Source: CBDBFG01 sp965204765 (GTDB taxonomy: Bacteria; Pseudomonadota; Alphaproteobacteria; Caedimonadales; UBA9215). Taken from it: a stretch of DNA of 64,000 nt. Made by a program: the position numbers and the translations under genes. The notes beneath the pieces were generated by a model. That model worked only from the letters and a program-made list of their open reading frames with translations. It was not told where the DNA came from and ran no database searches. Each line of letters begins with the position of its first letter. Position 1 is the first letter of the stretch. The DNA lies in NCBI GenBank assembly GCA_965204765.1, contig CBDBFG010000003.1:1-64000 (forward strand), written 5' to 3'. This document shows, in pieces, positions 18,150 to 27,887 of the stretch.

Positions 18150-18527
18150 TACCAATTAAATATACAACAAAATGCTACAACCTAGCCATTGATCATTGGT
18201 TGTTAATCTTCCAGACTAGTATTCTCATAGAACATCGTCTTCGGTGTTTACTTATACTTTAAAAAAGGTAGAATCCATATCACTTGCAGATAATTAATAT
18301 AGCATTAATTGTTTGAGCGTATCTTTTGTTTTCTAAAACAAGTGTATTTTAGCGTTGCGTTTACAATATGTGAAAAATTACAATATCGTTAATTTTGTAA
18401 TTGGACACGACATAGTGATTTTATTTGCAACATAGTAAAAAAGCCTTTTTTATTATCAATAACCAAATAAAGCACTATATTAGATTTAAAAGTAATATAA
18501 AATAAGTACGGTTACATAGGTTGACAA
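18150..18527. other. Intergenic region, nuoI to radC
   Basis: About 380 AT-rich bases. I see no coding potential, RNA gene or convincing intrinsic terminator; an A6/T6 stretch near 18440 is too weak to call. It must contain the radC promoter if radC has its own. Confidence 0.5.
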
Positions 18528-19208
18528 TTGGCGATACAAAAGCATCAAATAGGACACAGATCCAGATTAAGAGAACGTTTTTTACTAGGTAAACTAGAAT
18601 CAGTTGCAGAATATGAATTGCTAGAAATGATACTATTTTCTGCTTTTCCGCGGGGCGATGTTAAACCTCTTGCAAAAAGCTTACTAAAAAAATTTAAAAG
18701 TTTCTCTGGGGTAATTAATGCCTCAGAAAGCGAACTATCACAAATAAAAGGTATGGGCACCGCCGCAATTGCATCGATAAAAGTAATCCAATCTTCCTCC
18801 CAAATATTGTTAAAACATAAAGCGGAAAAAGGATTACAACAATCGACCCTACAACAAGTAATTGATTATTGTAAGGTAACTATGGAAAACCTAAGAATAG
18901 AACAACTTAGACTACTATTCCTTGATAAAAAAAATCAACTAATTCTAGAAGAAGTGCAACAAGAAGGCACCGTTGACCATACCCCAATCTATACCAGAGA
19001 AGTAATTAAACGAGCATTAGAAGTAGGAGCATCTGGAATCATTATTGTCCATAATCACCCAAGTGGCGACCCTACTCCGTCACAGTCTGATATTGTTGCC
19101 ACAAGAGATATTAAATCAGCCTCAGAAAAATTAGACATTAAAATATTGGATCACATTATAATAGGTAAAGGAGCATATATTTCTTTTCGACACAAAGGTT
19201 TGCTATAA
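18528..19208 (+). CDS. radC: RadC/JAB-domain DNA repair family protein
   Basis: The 226-residue protein has the RadC layout: an N-terminal HhH-like part (DVKPLAKSLLKKF, IKGMGTAAIASIKV) and a C-terminal JAB metalloprotease-like domain with the metal motif HNHPSGDPTPSQSD. Its biological role is not settled in the family. The only well placed start is TTG at 18528 (MAIQKHQIGHRSRLRERF); no clear ribosome site precedes it. It stands alone between long non-coding flanks. Confidence 0.9.
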   Translation: MAIQKHQIGHRSRLRERFLLGKLESVAEYELLEMILFSAFPRGDVKPLAKSLLKKFKSFSGVINASESELSQIKGMGTAAIASIKVIQSSSQILLKHKAEKGLQQSTLQQVIDYCKVTMENLRIEQLRLLFLDKKNQLILEEVQQEGTVDHTPIYTREVIKRALEVGASGIIIVHNHPSGDPTPSQSDIVATRDIKSASEKLDIKILDHIIIGKGAYISFRHKGLL

Positions 19209-19462
19209 AACAACAGAAACTGTAACTCATTTTACCCTCTTTATAACCTATATACTACGAATAAAATATCCTGCTTAAAGTCACTATTAATTCTACTATA
19301 GATAACTAAATAAAAATTAAATAAAATTTTATAAAAGTGTTTATGTTAACTATTTATTATCATATTTAATTTAGCCTTGTTGATATAGAAAGTTATATTA
19401 AAAAAAGCTTTGTATTTAATGGTTATTACGTTAGAACTATAAGCAGAAAGCATGGTTACAAC

Positions 19463-20743
19463 ATGAGCGATTTAAACAGTAGGAACTCGACATTACATTG
19501 TTCTTTTTGTGGTAAAAGCCAAAACGACGTAGTAAAATTAATTGCAGGTCCCAACGTATTTATATGCGATGAATGTGTTGACCTTTGTCTTGACATTATT
19601 ACGGAAGAAGAAAATGCTAATCCAATTAAAGAACAAGACAATAAAATCCCCGCACCACAAGAAATAAATAAGATATTAGATGATTATGTCATTGGACAAG
19701 ACGTAGCTAAGAAAGTACTGTCAGTTGCTGTCTATAATCACTATAAAAGATTAGAAAATCAGAAAAAAAATTCTGATGTAGAAATTCAAAAATCTAATAT
19801 ATTACTTCTTGGGCCAACTGGATGTGGTAAAACCCTATTAGCGCAAACTTTGGCAAGAATACTAGATGTACCATTTACCATTGCCGATGCTACTACTTTA
19901 ACCGAAGCAGGGTATGTAGGTGAAGACGTTGAAAACATTATTCTTAAATTATTACAGGCATCTGAATATAATATAGAAAAAGCGCAACGAGGAATCGTAT
20001 ATATCGATGAAATTGATAAAATTTCTCGTAAGTCTGATAACCCTTCCATTACCAGAGATGTTTCAGGGGAAGGTGTGCAACAGGCATTATTAAAAATTAT
20101 GGAAGGCACTGTAGCTTCTGTTCCACCACAAGGTGGCAGAAAACATCCGCAACAAGAATTTCTACAAGTCGATACTACCAATATACTATTTATTTGTGGT
20201 GGTGCATTTGCTGGATTAGAAAAAGTTATTGCCGCCAGAGGTAAAGGTTCAGCTATTGGATTTGGTGCTGACATAAAAAAAGAAGACGATGCATCCGTGG
20301 GTGAATTATTAAATAAAGTTGAATCAGAAGACCTAGTAAAATTTGGCTTAATTCCAGAATTTATTGGTAGACTACCGATTATTACAACTTTGAATAATCT
20401 GGATCAAGAAGCATTAATCGAGATTCTACAGGCTCCAAAGAATGCTTTGACTAAGCAATACAGTAAATTGTTTGAAATGGAAGATGTTAAGCTAACTTTT
20501 AAGCAAGACAGCTTAAAAGCGATAGCTCAAAAAGCAATAGATAAAAAAACTGGTGCTCGAGGTCTACGTACTATTATGGAAAGTTTATTATTAGAGACTA
20601 TGTACGACATACCTAGTAATAATGAAGTGAAAGAGATTATTATTAACTCCGAAGTAGTAAATCATAATAAAACACCATTAGCAGTTTATGCCAAAGATAC
20701 ACCAGAAAATATCGATAACAAAAAAACTAAAAATCGTGCATAA
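19463..20743 (+). CDS. clpX: ATP-dependent Clp protease ATP-binding subunit ClpX
   Basis: ClpX unfolds substrates and feeds them to ClpP. The N-terminal zinc-binding domain has CSFCGKSQNDV and CDECVDLC; the AAA+ domain has Walker A GPTGCGKT, the ADATTLTEAGYVGEDVE segment, Walker B IVYIDEIDKI and the GARGLR sensor 2. At 426 residues it is full length. clpP does not accompany it in this window, unlike in most bacteria, where clpP usually precedes clpX. Confidence 0.97.
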   Translation: MSDLNSRNSTLHCSFCGKSQNDVVKLIAGPNVFICDECVDLCLDIITEEENANPIKEQDNKIPAPQEINKILDDYVIGQDVAKKVLSVAVYNHYKRLENQKKNSDVEIQKSNILLLGPTGCGKTLLAQTLARILDVPFTIADATTLTEAGYVGEDVENIILKLLQASEYNIEKAQRGIVYIDEIDKISRKSDNPSITRDVSGEGVQQALLKIMEGTVASVPPQGGRKHPQQEFLQVDTTNILFICGGAFAGLEKVIAARGKGSAIGFGADIKKEDDASVGELLNKVESEDLVKFGLIPEFIGRLPIITTLNNLDQEALIEILQAPKNALTKQYSKLFEMEDVKLTFKQDSLKAIAQKAIDKKTGARGLRTIMESLLLETMYDIPSNNEVKEIIINSEVVNHNKTPLAVYAKDTPENIDNKKTKNRA

Positions 20744-21314
20744 AGCGAATGCTATTGGTATATCATGATTTAAACATGATGAGATTGTACTGTTTGAAAG
20801 ATAAAACCATCGATATAGACCGGCAATATCATCCACATCTGCAATTATAATGATCCAAGGTATCTAAATTAGACACTATATAATGCTTCATATTTTTAAA
20901 CACAGCACAATAAATTGTTGCGTCATAACGCAAGAGTCACTAATTACAATATAACTATGAACCATTTATGGTTTTTTATATAAACAATACCATGCCAAGA
21001 ACAAAGAGTAACAAACCTATTGCTTGATGGTAAACTTTACTATCTACAGGTTCGTATTATTTTACCAAACGACTAAATTACAATGCAAATTATTATTTGA
21101 AACAGCAAATTCACTATAAAATCACTACATTTTCAATAAAAGATCCTAACATATTAACAATCATCGTGCTGCAAAGAAAAACCACAGATATCAGCAAGAA
21201 CAATAAGAATAGGCATCCGGTAAAAACCAGATGCCTGATATAAACTAGCGTAACTATATGATGTGAACAAGCTGCACTAAACGGTTCACTTTCTTAATCA
21301 TATAAATAACATAA
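20744..21314. other. Intergenic region, clpX to the convergent secreted-protein gene
   Basis: About 570 AT-rich bases between convergent genes. The only structure I can support is the minus-strand hairpin at 21211-21236. No open frame of note and no recognisable RNA gene was seen. Confidence 0.5.
21211..21236 (-). terminator. Probable terminator of the 21.3 kb secreted-protein gene
   Basis: The arms AGGCATCCGG and CCAGATGCCT flank a 6-base loop. Read as minus-strand RNA the single mismatch becomes a G-U pair, so all ten pairs form; on the plus strand it would be a C-A mismatch. A T-rich but interrupted stretch follows on the minus strand. This asymmetry supports use by the minus-strand gene. 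Confidence 0.6.
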
Positions 21315-22319
21315 CTAGTTGTCAGCTCCATCAGTTTCTCTACCTTGCGGATCAGTAACCTCACCCGGAGCTGCTAATAATTTTATAAAACTATCTAAAT
21401 CGTCTGGCATACGCACTTTTATTGGATCCAAGACATCATCTAATTGCACATCATCAGCAACCTCGAAACCACGATATCTAAGCATATCCTGAACTGAAAT
21501 AGTCACTCCGGCATTTTCATCGCCCAGTTTGTGCAAATCTTGCATATAATGTGCTGTTATAAAAGTAGACTTATTATTTACTACAGGACGACCCCCTAGC
21601 ATAAATTCAGGAGGAAACTCTACATCAACAACAGAAATAAGCATTTTTTCAACAACATGATCCCATGCTAATTCTAAAACAAAATCATGCGCCCTAGGCG
21701 ATTCTTTTTCCATTGCAACAGCCAATCTACCACTAGAAGTAAACAACCGTAATTTAACACGCACACCATCCAAGGGCATTGCATGACTAGTGTCTCCTTC
21801 TCCTGCTGAATCACTGTCCTGATCATGCATAAAACCATGCGCAACAATACTTCTCCACGGATTAAAAAACATATGTCTACGATGACAAGGCGTTTGATAA
21901 TTTATTACTGCATATTTAGCAGCATACACTACCATAGCATCGTCATACTCTTGCATAACCTCTGGTATAATTGCTACGAAACCTGATTTCGCACATAAAA
22001 ACGCAGAACACTTGCGCATGCCACTGTTACTATAATGACATGAATCTGCTAAAAGACGCTGCTCATAGTCCTGAACCGTATCAGCTCCTGAATTATGGAA
22101 ATGAGATAGTACTGGCGGTAAAAAACTACTACTCTTGCGCGTTATGGCATAATCATCAGGGTTTAAAAGTTGAATTTCATCAGCGCCACAGGTAGGTCTC
22201 CTTGCCAAAATACGTGCAACAATTGCGGCTCTATCTATATCACTCTCGGCCCCTACCGCCAAGGATAACGTTGGTAAAAATATACTCATTACTATAAGTA
22301 TAACGTTAAGTTTCTTCAT
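21315..22319 (-). CDS. Secreted protein of unknown function (334 aa), paralogue of the 6.7 kb protein
   Basis: No named family recognised. The ATG at 22319 follows an AAAGGAA ribosome site. Residues 1-24 form a Sec signal (MKKLNVILIVMSIFLPTLSLAVGA). The mature part has several cysteines (residues 44, 94, 104, 109, 145), a segment VRVKLRLFTSSGRLAVAM (about 186-203) that resembles KVRVRCFDSQGNQML in the 557-residue protein, NNKSTFITAHYMQDL (about 248-262) that recalls SKGLYTITRHQL in the OTU-like protein, and the ending AAPGEVTDPQG that matches SAPGEVTVP of the 557-residue protein. Inference: an exported family specific to this lineage. It has its own terminator. Confidence 0.7.
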   Translation of the reverse strand: MKKLNVILIVMSIFLPTLSLAVGAESDIDRAAIVARILARRPTCGADEIQLLNPDDYAITRKSSSFLPPVLSHFHNSGADTVQDYEQRLLADSCHYSNSGMRKCSAFLCAKSGFVAIIPEVMQEYDDAMVVYAAKYAVINYQTPCHRRHMFFNPWRSIVAHGFMHDQDSDSAGEGDTSHAMPLDGVRVKLRLFTSSGRLAVAMEKESPRAHDFVLELAWDHVVEKMLISVVDVEFPPEFMLGGRPVVNNKSTFITAHYMQDLHKLGDENAGVTISVQDMLRYRGFEVADDVQLDDVLDPIKVRMPDDLDSFIKLLAAPGEVTDPQGRETDGADN

Positions 22320-22452
22320 CTATTATTCCTTTCACTACACAGTCAATCAGTTCCACATATTAAATTTACTGTCAACCAGAAAATAGCAGAATCACATTCA
22401 AAAACTGAAATTGATTTGCAATCACTTCGCAACAAGAACTCTTATACCCCTA

Positions 22453-22893
22453 TCAATAGTTTTTTTCATTATAAATATCCTCAGCTCTTGTAATAAATGA
22501 TTTAATCATCACATTAGTAAGCTGGTGATAAATAGATTTTGTGATCGTATTGAATAGAAAGTTATTAAATTCAAAATTTAAATAAAAATCCACTTTTGAA
22601 CCATCAGTAGTATTGTGGAAAACCCAACGATTGTGTAAGTTTTTAAATGGACCTTCGATATATTGCGCCTCAATATATTGATTTTTTTTAAAGGTTACTT
22701 TGGATAAATAGCTTTCATTAAACATTTTATAACCAATGGTTAATCGGGCATAAAAACAACTTTCATTGCGGGTAATAATTTTAGCATTACTACACCATGG
22801 CAAAAAATCAGGATACTGTTCCACATCAAGAATAAGATCATATAACTGTTCTGCACTAAAAGTAGTAGTTTTAGTTTCTGTAAATATAGGCAT
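22453..22893 (-). CDS. RatA/COQ10-like START-fold protein
   Basis: The 146-residue protein belongs to the SRPBCC/START superfamily branch that includes mitochondrial COQ10 and bacterial RatA. The signature is visible at the start (TTTFSAEQLYDLILDVEQYPDFLPWC) when read in parts, followed by EGPFKNLHNRW and YLNFEFNN. In alphaproteobacteria such proteins are thought to bind ubiquinone and support respiration; a toxin role like E. coli RatA is less likely. Its ATG overlaps the lipA stop by one base (TAATG), so the two genes are co-translated. Confidence 0.85.
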   Translation of the reverse strand: MPIFTETKTTTFSAEQLYDLILDVEQYPDFLPWCSNAKIITRNESCFYARLTIGYKMFNESYLSKVTFKKNQYIEAQYIEGPFKNLHNRWVFHNTTDGSKVDFYLNFEFNNFLFNTITKSIYHQLTNVMIKSFITRAEDIYNEKNY

Positions 22894-23780
22894 TATCTAT
22901 TATCCGCACTTTTTCTATTGGCTCGTAATTTTTTAAAATCATCTCCTGCTAAATAAGAGGACCTGGTTAACGGAGTTGATGATACCATAAGAAACCCTTT
23001 ACCACGCGCCATCATAGCATATTCTTCGAATTCATCAGGATGCACATAACGCTGTACTTTATGATGCTTCACAGTTGGTTGTAAGTATTGTCCAATCGTT
23101 ATAAAATCTACCCCTGCTGCTCTGAAATCATCCATTACTTGATAAATTTCTGCTTTGGTTTCACCTAAACCTACCATTAAGCCAGATTTAGTAAATATCT
23201 TATTCGACAATTGTTTGGTACGATATAGCAAATTTAAAGAATGGAAATACCGCGCGCCTGGTCTTACCACAGGATAAAGCGAGGGTACCGTTTCTATATT
23301 ATGATTAAACACATCAGGATTAGCAGATAACACGATATTTAACGCGTCTTTCTTATGCTGAAAATCTGGCGTTAACACCTCTATCGTAGTCCCAGGCGTA
23401 GCAGAACGTATAGCATTTATAGTATCGGCAAAATGTTGCGCCCCACCATCCTCTAAATCATCCCGATCAACCGAAGTAATCACGACATGCTCCATACCAA
23501 GGCCAGACAAGGCATTAGCAACACGCTCTGGCTCGTGCGGATCTAATAAATCTGGACGACCAGTAATAATATTGCAAAAACGACATGCCCTGGTGCACAC
23601 ACTACCCAAGATCATAATAGTAACATGCTTTTTTGCCCAACATTCACCTATATTAGGGCATGCAGCTTCAAAACAAACCGTATTTAATTTTTTTTTGGCT
23701 AATAACTCAGCCATGGCCACGTATTCCGCTGAATTTGGCGCTTTTACTTTTAACCAACTAGGCTTTACATTATCAGGCAT
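22893..23780 (-). CDS. lipA: Lipoyl synthase
   Basis: LipA is a radical SAM enzyme that inserts two sulphur atoms into protein-bound octanoate, maturing the lipoyl domains of pyruvate and 2-oxoglutarate dehydrogenases. Both clusters are evident: the auxiliary motif CFEAACPNIGEC and the radical SAM motif CTRACRFCNI. The VEVLTPDF-like block (TIEVLTPDF), HNIETV and the C-terminal serine in RSSYLAGD are also present. Length of 295 is normal. It leads the two-gene unit with the RatA/COQ10-like gene. Confidence 0.96.
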   Translation of the reverse strand: MPDNVKPSWLKVKAPNSAEYVAMAELLAKKKLNTVCFEAACPNIGECWAKKHVTIMILGSVCTRACRFCNIITGRPDLLDPHEPERVANALSGLGMEHVVITSVDRDDLEDGGAQHFADTINAIRSATPGTTIEVLTPDFQHKKDALNIVLSANPDVFNHNIETVPSLYPVVRPGARYFHSLNLLYRTKQLSNKIFTKSGLMVGLGETKAEIYQVMDDFRAAGVDFITIGQYLQPTVKHHKVQRYVHPDEFEEYAMMARGKGFLMVSSTPLTRSSYLAGDDFKKLRANRKSADNR

Positions 23781-24025
23781 ATAAGATTTATTATTATTTC
23801 TTTATAATTATGTATCTCTTCAATGATAGTAAGTTTCAAATATCAATATTGCACGAAGAATACAATACTGACCCAAACTAATATCCTTTAATAACAAAAC
23901 GTACGTTTATGTTACAACATGTTTAAATATTTGTAATCTGCTAATTACTTTTACCAACGATTTATTTATTGACATATTCCCCCTATTTGATAGCTTTAAC
24001 TCTTGTGCAAAATGAAATATGTAAA

Positions 24026-25216
24026 ATGAAAGTATTCGAGTCCTTTGGTATGCCCAAAGGTATTATAGCAATCGGGCTAATTACTATGCTAATGAATATT
24101 TCTACTGTCATAGTTTTTAGTCTGTCTCCCATATACCTTACCACAGTTCTAGGCGTAAGTACTGCAAATATAGGTATAATAGAAGGAATAATTGAATTTA
24201 TCTCATGGATTACCAGAGTATTTGCTGGAATAATAAGCGATGCATTGCGCAAAAGAAAACCATTACTGATGATAGCAATACTCGCCACATGTATAGCAAG
24301 ATTCATATTTGCTTTCGCCAATAAAACTATCGAAGTCTTTACTTCGAGATCATTAGACAGAATTGCTAACGGATTACAAGCGTCTCCTCGGGATGCTTTG
24401 ATAGGAGATATCACTCCAAAGCAACAAAGAGGAGCAGCATACGGAATGCGCCAAAGCCTTGGTATGCTTGGTTCTGCTTTGGGCGCTATAATAGCTTTCT
24501 TTATGTTATACCATCAAGCTGATAACTTTTCTCCGGTGTTTAAGATAGCGGCAATACCACCATTATTTGCCTTAGTGATTATTATATTGTTTGTACATGA
24601 CAAACAATTAAGTAGTAAAACAACAACCGGGAAACTCAACCGAAGATTTAATTTTGGCCAAATAAAAACACTCAATACACAATATTGGAAGATTATCCTA
24701 TTAGGCTTCGTATTTATGTTATCTAACTACAGCGGTGCTTTTATAATTTTGCATGGTAAATCTATAGTAGAGCTTAACACCATTGCCCCTGCTATTATGA
24801 TTGTACAAAATACTTGTGCTATGGCAGTAGCATACCCGATTGGTAAAATATTTGATAAATTAAGTCATAGAGCCCTAATTTTATTAGGATTTAGCACCGT
24901 AATTGTTGCAGATTTAATCTTTGCTTCTTCTCATTCTTTGTACACGATTCTGCTTGGCTCTGCGGTGTGGGGAGTGCAAATGGGAGTTAATCAAAGTTTA
25001 CTTAATGCCAAATTATCCTCTGCTACTAACAAAAATAATCGTGGCACAGGATTTGGTATATTTTACATCACTATTGGTAGCGCAATTCTAATATCAAATA
25101 CAATAGTAGGCAAAATAGCCCATACTGCAGGTCTAAATAATGCCTTTTATTATAGCATCGTTATGGCTTGTCTAGCTGGACTCTTAGTACCATTATTAAT
25201 AAGGGACAATGACTAA
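24026..25216 (+). CDS. MFS transporter
   Basis: A major facilitator superfamily permease of about 12 hydrophobic segments. The first-half loop RVFAGIISDALRKRKPLL and SLDRIANGLQASPRDALIGD are characteristic of a bacterial MFS group of unknown substrate that is common in Rickettsiales. The open frame reaches 23969 through a TTG, but ATG 24026 (MKVFESFGMPKGIIAIG) starts just before the first membrane segment and gives 396 residues, so I prefer it. It stands alone between lipA (divergent) and the reductase gene. Confidence 0.82.
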   Translation: MKVFESFGMPKGIIAIGLITMLMNISTVIVFSLSPIYLTTVLGVSTANIGIIEGIIEFISWITRVFAGIISDALRKRKPLLMIAILATCIARFIFAFANKTIEVFTSRSLDRIANGLQASPRDALIGDITPKQQRGAAYGMRQSLGMLGSALGAIIAFFMLYHQADNFSPVFKIAAIPPLFALVIIILFVHDKQLSSKTTTGKLNRRFNFGQIKTLNTQYWKIILLGFVFMLSNYSGAFIILHGKSIVELNTIAPAIMIVQNTCAMAVAYPIGKIFDKLSHRALILLGFSTVIVADLIFASSHSLYTILLGSAVWGVQMGVNQSLLNAKLSSATNKNNRGTGFGIFYITIGSAILISNTIVGKIAHTAGLNNAFYYSIVMACLAGLLVPLLIRDND

Positions 25217-25331
25217 GGAAACGGCTTTATAGCAGTTATAATTTAGTGATATATTACACACAGTATATGATTGCTAACAATGCTAACAAAATAACAACTA
25301 ATTATATTGATTTAAATACAAAGGATACAAT

Positions 25332-26339
25332 ATGTTCAATACAGATGTAGTAATCATAGGGGCTGGCCCTGTTGGTCTATTTGCTATTTTTGAATGCGGC
25401 ATGATGAAATTAAAGTGTCATGTAATTGATACCTTAAAAGAAGTAGGTGGTCAATGTACGGCCTTGTACCCCGAAAAACCTATATATGATATTCCAGGAT
25501 TTCCTACAATAGATGCAGGTGATCTGATTAAAAATTTAAAAAAACAAGCAGCCCCATTTTTACCTCAGTACCATCTGGAACAAAACGTTTTATCTATTAC
25601 CAAACAAGAAAACGATGAATGGTTGGTCACAACTTCTAATAATACTATCATTCAAACCAAGATTATCATTATCGCAGCTGGTGTAGGTACCTTTGGTCCT
25701 CATAAACCTCCACTAGCAAATATAGAACAATATGAAGAAAATTCTGTACATTATTTTGTACATGATAAAAGCATGTACAAAGATAAAACTATCGTGATTG
25801 CCGGTGGGGGTGATTCTGCGGTTGATTGGGCTATCTCATTAGCAAAAATAGCCAAGAAACTTTACGTTGTACACCGTAGGGATAATTTTAGAGCCGCCCC
25901 AAGTAGCGTAGATCAACTACATGAACTACACAAAACACAAGACAATGTTGAACTGGTCATTCCATATCAATTACATGCGTTAAACGGTGATAACGGTTAT
26001 CTGTCTTCGGTAGTTGTGCAGGATTTTGATGGGAATAAAAGAACTATCGAGACAGAGTTTCTGTTACCATTTTTTGGTCTTTCAATGAATCTTGGTCCTA
26101 TAGCAGAATGGGGACTAAACCTAGATAAAAAACACATTACAGTCAACCCAACAACTTCGGAAACTAGCGAAAAAGGAATTTTTGCTATCGGTGATGTCGC
26201 AACTTATGATAATAAGCTAAAATTAATTTTGTGCGGTTTTGCCGAAGCAGCCCAAGCAGCACATAAGGCAAGAGAAATTATTCATCCCAATGAAACATTC
26301 CATTTTGAATACTCCACCACCAGCGGTATTCCTAAATAA
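25332..26339 (+). CDS. Ferredoxin-NADP reductase, thioredoxin-reductase-like (type 2)
   Basis: The 335-residue flavoprotein has the FAD-binding GAGPVGLF at residues 10-17, GGQCTALYPEKPIYDIPG, the NADP-binding GGGDSAVDWAISL near 157 and the C-terminal FAIGDVATYD. The CxxC redox pair of true thioredoxin reductases is absent, which together with the GGQC-ALYPEK block places it with the YumC-like ferredoxin-NADP reductases. Such enzymes pass electrons between NADPH and ferredoxin for Fe-S or haem pathways. A ribosome site (AAGGA) lies before ATG 25332. Confidence 0.9.
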   Translation: MFNTDVVIIGAGPVGLFAIFECGMMKLKCHVIDTLKEVGGQCTALYPEKPIYDIPGFPTIDAGDLIKNLKKQAAPFLPQYHLEQNVLSITKQENDEWLVTTSNNTIIQTKIIIIAAGVGTFGPHKPPLANIEQYEENSVHYFVHDKSMYKDKTIVIAGGGDSAVDWAISLAKIAKKLYVVHRRDNFRAAPSSVDQLHELHKTQDNVELVIPYQLHALNGDNGYLSSVVVQDFDGNKRTIETEFLLPFFGLSMNLGPIAEWGLNLDKKHITVNPTTSETSEKGIFAIGDVATYDNKLKLILCGFAEAAQAAHKAREIIHPNETFHFEYSTTSGIPK

Positions 26340-26479
26340 TGCTAAAACGCTATAAATAAAAAGACTAAAAATCTTGGTGACATCTATATGCACTATTACA
26401 TGGTGCTGTTAATCCTGTATCAATCTAGAGATACACTGTCTCGTCATATAATAATCAATAGCTTAAGATACAGTAATTA

Positions 26480-27514
26480 CTAACTTTGCACCTTGCGTAA
26501 CCTTACCAAAAATTTGTTTCTTTGTTCTAAGGTATAATAAAGTGGTAACAACCTTCTAAAATGGCAATGACCGTGCCTAACAAAAATTGTTGGAGTATTG
26601 TCAAATACTTGATAATCTTCACGCACACCATGAAAAGTTTCACTATCATGGTAAATTACTAGATTTCTCTTAAAATGAAACCTAGCAATGTCTTGCAATT
26701 GCATATTAGATGCCAAGGATCCTCCTCGTAGGCTACGCAATTCTTTTTTACTAGTCCAAACCCATTTTTTTCCTGCAATTGGCTCTAAAATATCACATCC
26801 ACTTTTCCTGGTAAGGCACATAACATAGAAAGCACAATCACCATTACCAGTAACATCTATGGTTTCAAATAACAATGGCGAGGACACTACGGGTTTAAAA
26901 CCCGCACATACTGTAACCGGTGTTCTTTTACGGGATAACGCAGGAAATGCAGATAACATTGCCTTTGATCTAGCTATTGTAGCCTTATCTATATGCAAAA
27001 AATCTGGTTGCTTCTTAATAAGTAGTGTAGCCAGTTGGTGTCTAGTTATTGTATACAAACCTTTACTGGTATTCATAGCGGCATCCACATTATAAATACT
27101 AGCGGCAAATATTCGTAACCATACCTCATTATTCACTGGTACAGCAGAAAGCTCAAAACTCAATAAATTATCCATTCTGTCATAGGCTACAACAGTTACC
27201 TTAGAACGCAGTGCAGGCTGACCTTGACAAAACTCATCACTGGATAAATAGCCAACTATATCATCTAAGCCAGTGTTACCTGGAGACACACCCCATCTTA
27301 TCTCATCACACAAAGCAAGGGTATTAATTCTAAATTCCGCTACTTTTAAACCTCTCATCCTTGGGCGATATTTGGCTGGAAGCTTAGCAAATGCTTGTAC
27401 CTTTGCTCTGTCCACTACCGTTATAATCTCGTCAGGTAAATCCACAGAGCATACCAAGGATGGCGCAATTAAAACAATAATAATGCAATACAAACTGACC
27501 AATAATTTTGACAT
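26480..27514 (-). CDS. Secreted OTU-like cysteine protease candidate
   Basis: The ATG at 27514 has a GAGG ribosome site, and residues 1-22 are a clear Sec signal. Residues about 216-326 resemble the OTU deubiquitinase fold. The nucleophile block TGNGDCAFYVMCL (Cys227) matches the OTU pattern G-x-G-x-C-x-F-Y, the middle QLQDIARFHFKRNLVIYHD matches the usual helix-strand, and RHGHCHFRRLLPL gives a His-Phe pair (His318) where OTU enzymes have the catalytic His. The loop residue normally Asp is Asn224 and the residue before Cys is Asp226. The N-terminal half shares a segment (KVTVVAYDRMDNLL) with the other secreted proteins here. Inference: a host-ubiquitin-directed effector; an inactive relative is possible. 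Confidence 0.65.
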   Translation of the reverse strand: MSKLLVSLYCIIIVLIAPSLVCSVDLPDEIITVVDRAKVQAFAKLPAKYRPRMRGLKVAEFRINTLALCDEIRWGVSPGNTGLDDIVGYLSSDEFCQGQPALRSKVTVVAYDRMDNLLSFELSAVPVNNEVWLRIFAASIYNVDAAMNTSKGLYTITRHQLATLLIKKQPDFLHIDKATIARSKAMLSAFPALSRKRTPVTVCAGFKPVVSSPLLFETIDVTGNGDCAFYVMCLTRKSGCDILEPIAGKKWVWTSKKELRSLRGGSLASNMQLQDIARFHFKRNLVIYHDSETFHGVREDYQVFDNTPTIFVRHGHCHFRRLLPLYYTLEQRNKFLVRLRKVQS

Positions 27515-27887
27515 ATAACAACCTCAAAGAATAAAGGAATGGTAATACAAAATCTCTGAAACATCAACTTTATTGACAAAATGCACTGAAGAAATTATCA
27601 ATAAATAACATTTCATACTTGCAGCCAACACAACATATCACCTTTGTCCCACACCGTTGCAAAGTATACTTTGAAGCAACATAAAAATATCAATTTATGC
27701 AATCAAACAAAAAAACCGGTAAACTTTGCAATAACGTAGTAATTCAAATATTATGTGCTGTACGTTAATCATATATCCTATAATACTTTCTGTATTGATG
27801 AAAAGGATATAAAAACAATCCCAATTTTCTTAAGATATCATTAATACTTTAGTTGTATGAATATGTAATATATTATTGGAACAATCG
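27515..27887. other. Intergenic region between divergent secreted-protein genes
   Basis: About 370 AT-rich bases that must carry promoters for the OTU-like gene (leftward) and the small secreted protein (rightward). Apart from the palindrome at 27656-27680 I see nothing specific. Confidence 0.45.
27656..27680. repeat. Palindrome between divergent secreted-protein genes
   Basis: A perfect 12-base palindrome AAAGTATACTTT (27661-27672) is flanked by GTTGC on the left and GCAAC, after three extra bases, on the right. It sits between two divergent genes and could be an operator, but a chance AT-rich palindrome cannot be excluded. Confidence 0.3.

Noticed and set aside
18435..18460. A6/T6 stretch considered as a terminator after nuoI.
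   Set aside because: The stem would be A-T pairs with only a G-C at the tip and almost no loop, too weak to support.
19786..20274. Minus-strand reading frame with several Cys and Pro residues opposite clpX.
   Set aside because: Shadow of clpX; no ribosome site and no family.
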